Part shown: positions 26,650 to 35,459 of the stretch, piece by piece
Numbering within the stretch: position 1 is the first letter of the stretch
How the letters are laid out: each line of letters opens with the position of its first letter
DNA from: Sphingomonas crocodyli
Lineage (GTDB): Bacteria > Pseudomonadota > Alphaproteobacteria > Sphingomonadales > Sphingomonadaceae
NCBI RefSeq assembly: GCF_004005865.1
Contig: NZ_SACN01000001.1
Coordinates: 620,001 to 684,000, forward strand
DNA length: 64,000 nt
Direction of reading: 5' to 3'
Made by a program: the position numbers and the translations under genes
The notes under the pieces: generated by a model
The model's input: only the letters and a program-made list of their open reading frames with translations
The model's database searches: none
Told to the model about the DNA's origin: nothing

Positions 26650-26666
26650 CATAACGCTACAGAATG
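26650..26666. promoter_or_regulatory. LysR-type box CAT-N11-ATG, copy 2
   Basis: CATAACGCTACAGAATG lies 93 bases upstream of the TonB receptor start at 26760. It matches copy 1 in all bases except four within the 17-base box, and the similarity continues outward on both sides. Binding by the LysR protein of 21407-22327 is inferred. Confidence 0.65.
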
Positions 26667-26759
26667 AAGTCCGACAAACACGAATTAGACAGCGTTCATT
26701 CGCGCAGCATAGCCTCCCAATGTCGTCGAAATATCGGCAATATAAAAAGGGGGGTCGCG

Positions 26760-29183
26760 ATGCGGCACAACATTCACGGCAAAGCGCACAAAACCAAAGC
26801 GATCACTCTGCGTGTAGCTTTAGCCTGTTGCGGTTCGATGACGGCACTATGTGCTGCGTCGGCGCAGCAGGTACCTGCCGCGTCTGGTGCGTCGGCGGCG
26901 GCCGAGGCGACGTCCGACCCAGCGCAAGTGTCTAGCAGTGCGGTTGCGCCGGAAGACATCCTGCGCGAGCTTGTCGTTACCGCGAAGCGGGCGGTTGGCG
27001 GCGGCAACATGATCGCGCAGCGCGAGCCCCTAGCTGTCAGCAGTGTTAGCGCTAAGGCGATAGCGGAGCGGATGTCTCTGAGTGGCCCCCTTCAGATCAT
27101 TGCGACCTTACCCGGCATCGCAACGGGTCAGTCGGATCCATTCGCGATGGCCCAGCGTAGCTTCGTCTATATCCGCGGTTTGCCGTCCAACGAGCAGGGT
27201 TGGATCCTCGAAGATATCCCGGTCGTCGACCAAGCCTTCTTTCTTCCTTACTCGGAGACCTTCGTCGACCCTGAAAACTTAGCGGGTATAACCGTGATCC
27301 CCGGGTCGTCGCGTATAACCGATCCGGTGCAGACGGCTGTGGGCGGTGAGATTATCGCGACGGTTCGGCAACCAAGCGAAGAACTCGGTGGATTCGTGGC
27401 CTACAGTCATGGCTCGTACAAGACCGACCGCATCTTTGGGCGTCTCGAGACTGGCGTTATCGGTGAATCGGGCCTGAAGGCGTTCGCCTCTGGCTCTTAC
27501 ACGAGAGCGGGCACCTTCAATCTGCCGGGCACGGGGGACCGCGTTCATGCTGATGCGAAGATCACGAAGGAGTGGGGCGACAAGGCGACCAGCACGCTGT
27601 TCGTGTCCTACACCGATTGGAACAGCATGCGCTCGAATGTCATCTCGTTGGCGCAGTTCAACGCTGCAAAGGCCGCCGATGACTATACGATAGGGAACTA
27701 TGCCGGAACATTCGTGCCCGGCGTTACTACGAATTATTACAAGCTGAATTACTATCAGCGCAAGAATCTGATTGTTTCGTTCAAAAATGAGATTCGCTTC
27801 AGCGATCGGCTTACCCTTACGGTGGTGCCCTACTATCATTGGACGAAAAGCAATAGCCCGGGTCAAACATCCGTGAACCCGGCGAGTGTGTTCAATGGAA
27901 CGAGCCGCGTTCAGATCAACACCACTGGCCTATTTTTGGTGAACGGCCAGATTCCTGCGATGTCGAATAGCTTCCAGGACCACTATGCCATTGGTGCGAA
28001 CACCTGGCTGACCTATGATGTGACAGACTCCAATCGTCTACTCGTCGGCTACTGGCACGACTATTTCGATATCGACGCGATCAACAATCTCACGCCTGTT
28101 GCTCAGGACGGGAGCGTCAGCAGCGTGTGGGCAAACGATGCATTGCGCTCCACCGATGGGAATGTAATTGCGGGACTGAATTACAAGTTCAGTTCGAAAA
28201 TTGACGCGATCTCGATCGGTGATCAGCAGAAACTGCTGAACGATCGTCTAACGCTCGAAGTTGGACTCAAATATTTTCGTAAATCTCTCAGGGGAACCAA
28301 TCTAGCGCCGGGACCGCAGACCGATTTCGGATCGACTTTCCATCGTTTCCTGCCTCGAGCGAGCTTTGCGTTCGATGTGACCCCGACGATGCAGATCTAC
28401 GGCAATATCGTGAAAAGTCTTCGGTCGCCATTCACGATCCAGCTTTACCCGAACACCTACAATTTTGGGACGGGCCGCGTGGCTCAACTCGGCCGGTCGG
28501 ACAAGGGGCCGGAGACCGGCCTCGGCCAGGAGTTCGGATATCGTTATCACGACAATCTTGTCACATTCGACGTCGCATTCTTCAACAAGACGATCAAAAA
28601 TCGTCAGATATCCGCTAGCGCAATTCTCAATGGAGCGGGTGTCTCGACAGTTCTGGTCGCCGGCACCCAGAAGACGCGCGGTGTCACTGCCGAGTTAGGT
28701 TTCGCGCCAATCTACGGCTTCTCACCTTATGTGAACGGACAATATCTAGATGCGAAAACAAAGAGCAACTTCGCGACAGGCGGCGATTTCCTTCCAACGG
28801 CCGGCAAGGTCGCGCCTGCTTCGCCGAAATGGACTGCGACCGCGGGGCTAAATTATCGGACTGGGTCGCTGTTCGCCAATGCGCTCTGGAAGTATAACGG
28901 TTCCCAGTTCTCGACGCTCATGAACGACCAGAAGATCAAATCCTACAGCACAGTCGATCTGGGTATCGGTTATGAACTTCCAGAATTTTGGGGACAGAAA
29001 GCGGCGGTGAAGTTCAACATCACCAACGTCGGCAACAAGCCTTTCCTGAGCGCAATCTCTGCGACGCAGCCGAACGCTGTGGCAACACGCGGGGTCAATG
29101 GCACCCTTATTGCGGCAGGTACGCCCACATACACACTCGCCTCGCCGCGCGCGTTCATGGTCTCCCTTTCGAGTGAGTTCTAA
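26760..29183 (+). CDS. TonB-dependent outer-membrane receptor 2
   Basis: The protein has 807 residues from the ATG at 26760, which has AAGGGGGG upstream; an earlier frame-open ATG at 26664 overlaps the LysR box and is unlikely. A signal peptide ends near ASAQQ, then comes a low-complexity Ala-rich linker, a TonB-box-like LRELVVTAKRAV, the plug (SFVYIRGLPSNEQG, ITVIPGSSRITDPVQTAVGGEI) and a barrel ending in aromatic Phe. It is a gated importer energised by TonB. The LysR box upstream ties it to the amine-oxidase operon, and the MFS gene behind it could take the same compound across the inner membrane. Confidence 0.92.
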   Translation: MRHNIHGKAHKTKAITLRVALACCGSMTALCAASAQQVPAASGASAAAEATSDPAQVSSSAVAPEDILRELVVTAKRAVGGGNMIAQREPLAVSSVSAKAIAERMSLSGPLQIIATLPGIATGQSDPFAMAQRSFVYIRGLPSNEQGWILEDIPVVDQAFFLPYSETFVDPENLAGITVIPGSSRITDPVQTAVGGEIIATVRQPSEELGGFVAYSHGSYKTDRIFGRLETGVIGESGLKAFASGSYTRAGTFNLPGTGDRVHADAKITKEWGDKATSTLFVSYTDWNSMRSNVISLAQFNAAKAADDYTIGNYAGTFVPGVTTNYYKLNYYQRKNLIVSFKNEIRFSDRLTLTVVPYYHWTKSNSPGQTSVNPASVFNGTSRVQINTTGLFLVNGQIPAMSNSFQDHYAIGANTWLTYDVTDSNRLLVGYWHDYFDIDAINNLTPVAQDGSVSSVWANDALRSTDGNVIAGLNYKFSSKIDAISIGDQQKLLNDRLTLEVGLKYFRKSLRGTNLAPGPQTDFGSTFHRFLPRASFAFDVTPTMQIYGNIVKSLRSPFTIQLYPNTYNFGTGRVAQLGRSDKGPETGLGQEFGYRYHDNLVTFDVAFFNKTIKNRQISASAILNGAGVSTVLVAGTQKTRGVTAELGFAPIYGFSPYVNGQYLDAKTKSNFATGGDFLPTAGKVAPASPKWTATAGLNYRTGSLFANALWKYNGSQFSTLMNDQKIKSYSTVDLGIGYELPEFWGQKAAVKFNITNVGNKPFLSAISATQPNAVATRGVNGTLIAAGTPTYTLASPRAFMVSLSSEF

Positions 29184-29385
29184 AGGCATTGCTCCACGCG
29201 AGACGGTGTCAAAGCGGGCCGAGGAGCGTGATACCTCCAACGTGGCGCCCGACATCGGATCGCGTGGGTGGTGTCCAAAATTTCTGCAGACGAAGTCAGA
29301 ATGATTTCTCACGCAGATTGTATGGATCGGTCGATGATCGATCTGACGAACTTGATCAGAAAGCTGGTCGAAAGTCGGGGTCTGC

Positions 29386-30729
29386 GTGAATATGTCGTCA
29401 GCCAATAATCCCACTCTGAAGCTCAAGGCTGACTGGACCGCCTGGTGGGCGCTCGCCGTCCTTTGCTTTTTCTATGTGATGTCCTTTCTCGACCGATACC
29501 TCCTAACGATGTTGGTGGAACCTATCCAAGCCGATATCGGGATAAGCGACTTTCAGATGGGCCTTATTCTAGGGCCTGCATTCGGCGTTACCCTCGGCGT
29601 GTGCGCACTTCCCCTTGGTTGGATAATCGATCGATATTCGCGCCGCCGGACTATTTTTCTTGGCGTAGGCTTCTGGTCGATCGCGACGGCCGCTAGCGGT
29701 TTAGCGAAGTCGGCATTGGCTCTAGGATCGGCCCGCGTTTGCGTTGGGGCCGGTGAAGCCATATTAGGGCCGGCGGCGGCGTCGCTTCTAGCGGACAAAT
29801 TCCCGCGCGAACGCCTCACCACCGCAATGGCGATCTATCAAGCCAGCAATAAAATCGGATCGGCAACCGCCTTTGGACTGGGGGGATTGCTGATCGGCTT
29901 ACTAAGCGGAGTGTCGCTTGCCGTTCCGCTGCTAGGTGATCTCAAGCCTTGGCAAGCTGTATTCTTCGTCGTCGGCATACCGGGTGCACTGGCATCGCTT
30001 CTTGTGTTCACCTTTGCGGAGCCGCCGAGGCTTGGGCGGAGAAGCGCTACGCCGCCGAAGCCTGGCTATCTCTTCGAATATCTTAGAACTCATCGCCGCT
30101 TGATGATTCCGATGTATGTCGGATTTTCCCTGATCGCCCTGTGCGGATACGCGCTGACGGCTTGGGTGCCGACCTTTGTTGCGCGCCGCTACGGCCTCGA
30201 CCCGATCCAATATGGTCCTATCTTGAGCGTTGTCAGCCTTTTCGCCGCCGGTGCCTTGGTTTTGAAGGGAAGCATCGTCGATTGGCTCTATGCTCGCGGC
30301 AGGACGGACGCCAATCTCCTTTTTTACTCATGGGTCGTGTTCGCTTCGACACCGATTTCCGTGCTCGCCTTTTTTATCCCGAATCCCTGGCTGTTCTTCG
30401 CCGTTTACGGCGTGCTGCTCGCGGTCACGATCCCGTCTATGCTGTACATGGCGGCGAGTTTGGCCATTTTGGCACCGAATGAGCTTCGCGGTCAGCTAAC
30501 CGCATTAGCCTATGCTTTATATGGCGTTCTTGGCCTTGGGCTCGGGCCGACACTGGTGGGCGCGTTGACCGATTTTGTGTTTGGCGACGCGGGTCGGATT
30601 GGCTGGTCTTTGTCACTGTTGTGCTCCTTTACGATGCCTTGCGGGGCCTGGCTGCTGCGGCTGGCAATGAAGCCGATGAGGGAGGCTGTCGCAGAGTCCG
30701 AACGGCAGGTCGCCGACCACGCTGGGTAG
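29386..30729 (+). CDS. MFS transporter (spinster-like), LysR-linked block
   Basis: This 447-residue membrane protein has about 12 segments. TM1 contains SFLDRYLL and the 2-3 loop PLGWIIDRYSRRR, the same subtype as the carrier at 530-1840. The GTG at 29386 has GGGG at 5 bases; the ATG at 29392 is an equally possible start two codons in. It lies 202 bases after TonB receptor 2, same strand, ahead of hydantoinase pair 3. It is likely the inner-membrane partner for the receptor's substrate. Substrate and direction are inference. Confidence 0.87.
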   Translation: MNMSSANNPTLKLKADWTAWWALAVLCFFYVMSFLDRYLLTMLVEPIQADIGISDFQMGLILGPAFGVTLGVCALPLGWIIDRYSRRRTIFLGVGFWSIATAASGLAKSALALGSARVCVGAGEAILGPAAASLLADKFPRERLTTAMAIYQASNKIGSATAFGLGGLLIGLLSGVSLAVPLLGDLKPWQAVFFVVGIPGALASLLVFTFAEPPRLGRRSATPPKPGYLFEYLRTHRRLMIPMYVGFSLIALCGYALTAWVPTFVARRYGLDPIQYGPILSVVSLFAAGALVLKGSIVDWLYARGRTDANLLFYSWVVFASTPISVLAFFIPNPWLFFAVYGVLLAVTIPSMLYMAASLAILAPNELRGQLTALAYALYGVLGLGLGPTLVGALTDFVFGDAGRIGWSLSLLCSFTMPCGAWLLRLAMKPMREAVAESERQVADHAG

Positions 30730-30860
30730 ATGTCCGGGCGCCGCAGACCGTAATGGGGCTGAAGCTCCCGACGCTTCGAACCGTCGCAAACGACTGCCGC
30801 CGAACACAGAAGCTAGCGAACATCGGTCACCGACTTACGCGCATACACGGGCGCCGAGTT

Positions 30861-30877
30861 CATAACATTTTGGAATG
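30861..30877. promoter_or_regulatory. LysR-type box CAT-N11-ATG, copy 3
   Basis: CATAACATTTTGGAATG keeps CATAAC and GAATG of the other two copies. It lies 113 bases upstream of the preferred HyuA start at 30991. It is the most diverged of the three in its centre. Confidence 0.6.
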
Positions 30878-30990
30878 AGTTACGCATTCCACGAGTTTGA
30901 CTGAATTAAGTAACTGCCCGATCGTTCCGTGAATTTTCGATGGGCGCTCGATTGAGACAGTCCAGGATCCAGGTGGAGTTTGCGCGAAAA

Positions 30991-33033
30991 ATGTATCGCA
31001 TAGGTCTAGATGTCGGCGGGACTTTCACCGACTTTGTCGTCTCTGATCGAGACGCCGGTACGTTGCGATTTTTCAAGACCCCTTCCACTCCGTCAGATCC
31101 GTCAGAGGCGATCGTGGAAGGCATTCGCCAGGTGCTCGATCTGTTTTCGATCGCACCACACGAAGTTGAATATGTCGGGCACGGCACGACTGTCGCTACG
31201 AACATGATCATAGAGCGGCGTGGAGTAAAAACGGGCCTTCTGACCACTCAGGGCTTCCGTGACGTGCTTGCGATCGGTCGCCAGACCAGGCCAGATTTGT
31301 TTGACTATTCAGTGGTCAAGCCGGAGCCGCTGATCCGGCGCGTACACCGTCTTGTAGTCGATGAGCGTTTGGATGCTCAGGGGCAGGTCTTAACTCCGCT
31401 CGATACCGACAGCGTTGATGCGGCACTCGACGAGCTGGCGCGCGCGAAGGTCGAGGCAGTCGCTATCTGCTTTCTGCACTCCTACCGGAATCCGTCGCAT
31501 GAACAACTAGTCCGAGACAAGGTCGCGGCGCGCCTGCCAGGCGTGTTTGTGTCGATTTCCTCCGAAGTGCTGCCTGAATTCCGTGAGTTCGAGCGCATGT
31601 CGACTACGGCGCTCAACGCGTATGTCGGGCCGAAGATGAAGGCCTATCTCGATCGGCTGCGCACCAACATCGCTGCGAGCGGATTGAAGGTCGAACCTCT
31701 GACGGTGCATTCAAACGGCGGCCTGCTTCCTATGAAAACCGTCGAGCAACTTCCCGTTCTGACCTGTTTGTCCGGGCCGGCGGCCGGCGTCGTGGGCGCC
31801 GCGAGTATTGGTCGAGCAGCGGATATCCTCGATCTAGTGACGTTTGACGTCGGGGGAACGAGTACGGACGTTTCTCTCATCACTGGCGGCCGGCCGAAGT
31901 TCACCAGCGAGCGTTTGGTGGCGGGCTTTCCCGTAAAGCTCCCAATGATCGACATTCACGTGATTGGTGCTGGAGGGGGTAGCATCGCTGCGGTCGATGA
32001 TGCGTCGGCGCTCAAGATCGGCCCCCGTAGCGCTGGTGCTGTGCCAGGGCCTGTTGCGTTCGGCAAGGGTGGCACAGAAGCAACGCTGACGGATGCGAAT
32101 ATCGTCTTGCGCAGGCTCAACCCGACTGCTCTTCTCGAAGGGCGCCTCAAGGTCGACCATGACGCGGCGCGTAAGGCGATCCATGATCAGATTGCCGGCC
32201 CTCTCGGCATTTCGGTGGATGCCGCAGCATATGGCATGTTAAGAATCGCGACGGCGAACATGAGCCGGGCGATACGTGCTGTTTCGAGCGAGCATGGTTA
32301 TGACCTGGCAAAGCTTACGCTGTTCGCCTTTGGCGGCGCAGGGCCCCTTTTCGCATCGGACGTGGCCGTTGAATGTGGCATGCCCCAAATCCTTGTTCCA
32401 CAGGAGCCCGGCACCCTCTGTGCACGCGGTGTGCTTTTGTCCGATGTCAGCCGAGACTTTGTCCGCACCACTCTATTCACCGCCGATGACCTAAGTTGGC
32501 CTAGAATTTCCGCGTGCGTTTCCACCATGGCTCAAGAGGGGCGCGATTGGCTGGCGTTCGAGCAGATCCCTCCCTCGGATCGTCTCATCAATATCACGCT
32601 CGACGCCCGCTATCTCGGGCAAAACCATAATCTGCGGGTTACTTTGCCAGGTGATGGATCCGGTAGTCTTAGCCTTTTTGTCGATGCATTTCACGAAACG
32701 CACCGACGTGAGTTCGGTTACGAACTCCCGGAGCATCCGGTTGAAGTCGTTAATTGCCGCGTGCAGGCCGTCGGCCGATTACCTGATCTTCCGAACCCCA
32801 CTCTTTCGCCGGGGATCAGTTTGGCCGCCGCTATGGTCGACGAGCGTGACGTCTATTTCGGCCAGGCCGGATGGCGTCCAACCACAGTGTACCACCGTGC
32901 GCTACTTCCGCTCGGCACGCCCTTAATCGGGCCGGCGATCATCGATGAGATGAGCTCTACAATAGTGTTGCGGCCCGACCAGACCGGAATCGCAGATAGT
33001 GCGGGCAACTTCATTATTAAAACCTTGGCCTGA
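30991..33033 (+). CDS. Hydantoinase A / oxoprolinase family, pair 3
   Basis: The protein has 680 residues from the ATG at 30991, which begins directly with the conserved MYRIGLDVGGTFTDFV and has AGGTGGAG 12 bases upstream. An ATG at 30940 adds 17 non-conserved residues. ATPase blocks FDVGGTSTDVS and FGGAGPLF are intact, as are GPRSAGAVPGP and GGTEATLTDAN. With HyuB it forms an ATP-dependent cyclic-amide-opening complex. A LysR-type box lies upstream at 30861. It is more like pair 1 than pair 2 in length and motifs. Confidence 0.92.
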   Translation: MYRIGLDVGGTFTDFVVSDRDAGTLRFFKTPSTPSDPSEAIVEGIRQVLDLFSIAPHEVEYVGHGTTVATNMIIERRGVKTGLLTTQGFRDVLAIGRQTRPDLFDYSVVKPEPLIRRVHRLVVDERLDAQGQVLTPLDTDSVDAALDELARAKVEAVAICFLHSYRNPSHEQLVRDKVAARLPGVFVSISSEVLPEFREFERMSTTALNAYVGPKMKAYLDRLRTNIAASGLKVEPLTVHSNGGLLPMKTVEQLPVLTCLSGPAAGVVGAASIGRAADILDLVTFDVGGTSTDVSLITGGRPKFTSERLVAGFPVKLPMIDIHVIGAGGGSIAAVDDASALKIGPRSAGAVPGPVAFGKGGTEATLTDANIVLRRLNPTALLEGRLKVDHDAARKAIHDQIAGPLGISVDAAAYGMLRIATANMSRAIRAVSSEHGYDLAKLTLFAFGGAGPLFASDVAVECGMPQILVPQEPGTLCARGVLLSDVSRDFVRTTLFTADDLSWPRISACVSTMAQEGRDWLAFEQIPPSDRLINITLDARYLGQNHNLRVTLPGDGSGSLSLFVDAFHETHRREFGYELPEHPVEVVNCRVQAVGRLPDLPNPTLSPGISLAAAMVDERDVYFGQAGWRPTTVYHRALLPLGTPLIGPAIIDEMSSTIVLRPDQTGIADSAGNFIIKTLA

Positions 33034-33045
33034 AGGAGCAGCGGA

Positions 33046-34776
33046 ATGAATCAGGCAATCACTCGCGCTTTCGACGCCATCGCAATGGAAGTGTTTTCAA
33101 ATCGTATGATGTCGATCACTGAAGAGATGGCCATCACGATGGTAAGGTCATCCTTTTCTGCACAGATCAAGGAGCGTCGAGACTTCTCGGTTGGTCTGTT
33201 CGACGATCGAGGCCGGCTGCTGGCGCAAGGAACTCACATGCCGATTCATCTCGGTTCATTGATGGGGGCAATGCAGGCTATCCTTAAGAGATATTCTGCA
33301 GACGAAATCAGCGATGGCGATGCGTTTATCTGCAATGATCCCTATCTTGCTGGTGGCACGCACCTGCCGGATATCTCTATCGTCACGCCAATCTACCATG
33401 ATGGCCGGTTGTTGGCTTTTGCGGCCAATATTGGCCACCACTCGGATGTTGGCGGTTCTGTGCCCGGATCAATCTCGGCGAAGGCCCGTACCATTTTTGA
33501 GGAAGGCCTACGTATCCCAGTCATCCGGATTGCGCGGAACGGCGTTGTGGACGCCGACCTCGTCAATCTGATCGCGGCAAACTCGCGTCTCTCGGAGCAG
33601 CGGGGGCTCGATCTTCGGGTTCAGATCGCGACGAATGATCGTGGCGCCGAGCAGCTGCTCGAACTCGTCCGCCAAATGGGCGAGGCCGAAATGCGGGCCG
33701 CGATCGAGGATACCTTGACTTACACGGCGCGCCGCTTGCGCCGCCGCATCGCTGATCTCCCAGAAGGAACCCACAGCTTCACGACCTGGCTCGACGACGA
33801 CGGCAATGGTGGTGACATGGTGCCTATCAAGGTTGCCGTGACGGTCGACGGCGAGCAATTGCTGATCGATCTCGATGGAACGGGGGCGCAGGCGCGCGGG
33901 GCGCTCAACGTGTCAGAAAGCGCTTTGCGTGCGACGATCTACTACTGCGTCAAATCGCTTCTCGATCCCGAGCTTTTGCCCAACAGCGGCATGTTCGAAG
34001 CGGTCAAAATATGTGCGCCACTTGGAACGCTAGCGAACCCGCGGGCACCAGCGGCCAATGGAGCCCGCACCATAGCCTGTCAAAAAATTGCCGGAGCAGT
34101 GTTCGGCGCATTTCGGAATATCCTTCCGCCAGAGCGAGTTGTTGCTTCAGCGTTCGACGTCCTCCCGACGATCAATCTGTCCGGCGAAATCACGGATGGG
34201 GATAGCCGGCGCTTCTACGTTTTTGGTGAATCGATCGGCGGCGGATCCGGCGCACGCCACGAACATGACGGGATGGACGCCACTCATGTTCATGTGACCA
34301 ATAGCCTGAACATGCCGACCGAGGCGCTCGAAAACGAATATCCGTTGCTTGTCGAGGAATATGGTCTGGTCGTGGATTCCGGGGGAGCGGGGCGCCAACG
34401 CGGAGGCCTGGGGATCGCGCGCCAGATCCGTGCATTGTGCGATGGGACGATCGTGTCGGCGCGCTCTGACAGCCATAAGCGCGGTGCCGCAGGCGTGGAC
34501 GGGGGTCGAGAGGGCGGGCGAGCGCGCCTCTTGCGTGATGCTGATACGCCCGACGAGCAAGTGCTCGAATCCAAAATCGCAGGTGTGATCCTTGAACGAG
34601 GGCAAACACTGCGCATCGAAACGGCCGGCGGCGGCGGCTTCGGGCCCACCCAGGACCGATCGATAGAGGCCATCGCAGCGGATTTGGCAGACGGTGTCAT
34701 ATCCGAAGCTGCGGCATTGAGCGATTACGGCACGGATATGGTGCAGCGCGCCCAGTCTTGGTTGCTGGAACACTAA
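33046..34776 (+). CDS. Hydantoinase B / oxoprolinase family, pair 3
   Basis: This 576-residue HyuB subunit has the conserved block FICNDPYLAGGTHLPDI in the first fifth and the C-terminal ETAGGGGFGPTQDRS. GAAGGAG lies just upstream of the ATG at 33046, 12 bases after the HyuA stop. It acts with the preceding HyuA. The next gene encodes a RidA-family imine deaminase, so the released product may pass through an enamine or imine. Length is normal for the family. Confidence 0.92.
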   Translation: MNQAITRAFDAIAMEVFSNRMMSITEEMAITMVRSSFSAQIKERRDFSVGLFDDRGRLLAQGTHMPIHLGSLMGAMQAILKRYSADEISDGDAFICNDPYLAGGTHLPDISIVTPIYHDGRLLAFAANIGHHSDVGGSVPGSISAKARTIFEEGLRIPVIRIARNGVVDADLVNLIAANSRLSEQRGLDLRVQIATNDRGAEQLLELVRQMGEAEMRAAIEDTLTYTARRLRRRIADLPEGTHSFTTWLDDDGNGGDMVPIKVAVTVDGEQLLIDLDGTGAQARGALNVSESALRATIYYCVKSLLDPELLPNSGMFEAVKICAPLGTLANPRAPAANGARTIACQKIAGAVFGAFRNILPPERVVASAFDVLPTINLSGEITDGDSRRFYVFGESIGGGSGARHEHDGMDATHVHVTNSLNMPTEALENEYPLLVEEYGLVVDSGGAGRQRGGLGIARQIRALCDGTIVSARSDSHKRGAAGVDGGREGGRARLLRDADTPDEQVLESKIAGVILERGQTLRIETAGGGGFGPTQDRSIEAIAADLADGVISEAAALSDYGTDMVQRAQSWLLEH

Positions 34777-34844
34777 CACAAGATGCGCCATCTCGCTGAC
34801 CGGCACCGCTTTTAAGCATTATCTCGGCACCCGAATACAGGGAT

Positions 34845-35210
34845 ATGACAATGGATATTACACGAATTGTGACGAATGCTCGGCGGGGACGCGCTGTGGT
34901 CTATAACGGGGTAGTCTATGTCGGAGGCCAAACCGCGAGCGACAAGGACGCTGATATCAAAGGGCAGACCGAGGAAACTCTCGCCAAGATTGACAAGGTC
35001 CTCCGTGACGCGGGGACTGACAAGTCGCGGCTGCTCACCGCGCAAATTTGGATGAAGGATATTGCCCGCGACTTCTCGGAAATGAACGCAGCTTGGGATG
35101 CTTGGGTTGAACCGGATGCGTTCCCGACTCGTGCGACGACTCAGTGTTCTATGGCAAATAGCGCTACGCTCGTGGAGATCATCGTAACAGCAGCGATCGG
35201 ATCGGATTGA
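34845..35210 (+). CDS. RidA/YjgF/YER057c/UK114-family protein
   Basis: This 121-residue single-domain protein has GVVYVGGQTA (22-31), TAQIWMKDI (65-73) and the PTRATTQC segment where R96 fits the arginine needed for imine deamination in RidA proteins. RidA trimers hydrolyse reactive enamine/imine intermediates to ketoacids and ammonia. It lies 68 bases after HyuB of pair 3, last in that operon. A role in clearing an imine made by the flavin oxidase of the same putative regulon is a reasonable inference. Confidence 0.88.
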   Translation: MTMDITRIVTNARRGRAVVYNGVVYVGGQTASDKDADIKGQTEETLAKIDKVLRDAGTDKSRLLTAQIWMKDIARDFSEMNAAWDAWVEPDAFPTRATTQCSMANSATLVEIIVTAAIGSD

Positions 35211-35273
35211 TCACCTTACCGGGCGACTGCCCGCCGAGATAAATTTCGTAGAGCTTGTTGGCAAAACGATCGG

Positions 35274-35392
35274 TTCAAGGTGAAAGCCGCCCCCGGACGG
35301 GAAGACCGCAATCCTTCCACCGGCGCTGCGATCCAGATCGCCGCTTCGGTTTCACGCCTGCCAAGGCGATCAAGGACGGGCTGGACGGTTGA
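35274..35392 (+). pseudogene. Decayed HU gene fragment with 10-base deletion
   Basis: This stretch aligns base by base with the last 126 bases of the intact HU gene at 20982-21257: TTCAAGGT, CGCAATCCTTC, GATCCAGATCGC, then ATCAAGGAC and the stop. The first half of HU is missing. A 10-base deletion after GCTTCG (equivalent to AAGAAGCTTG in the intact copy) shifts the frame. Many substitutions are silent or conservative (GREDRNPSTGAAIQIAAS), so it comes from a diverged HU paralogue rather than a recent copy of the local gene. The similarity extends past the stop into GCGACCGGGCGG. It lies at the junction between the LysR-linked and GntR-linked blocks. Confidence 0.85.
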
Positions 35393-35402
35393 ATTGATTA
35401 GA

Positions 35403-35435
35403 AGCGACCGGGCGGACCCGTCCGATCCGGTCGCT
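35403..35435. terminator. Two-step hairpin between convergent transcripts
   Basis: AGCGACCGG (35403-35411) pairs with CCGGTCGCT (35427-35435), and inside it CGGAC (35413-35417) pairs with GTCCG (35420-35424). It stands between the end of the hydantoinase 3/RidA transcript and the end of the convergent GntR gene. No T-run follows. It may be the original terminator of the lost HU gene. Confidence 0.6.
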
Positions 35436-35459
35436 CTCGGCTGTAAATAAGGGATTGAA

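Noticed and set aside
26664..26759. Upstream ATG extension of TonB receptor 2
   Set aside because: The 32 extra residues precede a normal signal peptide, the ATG itself is part of the LysR box, and a strong ribosome-binding site lies before the ATG at 26760.
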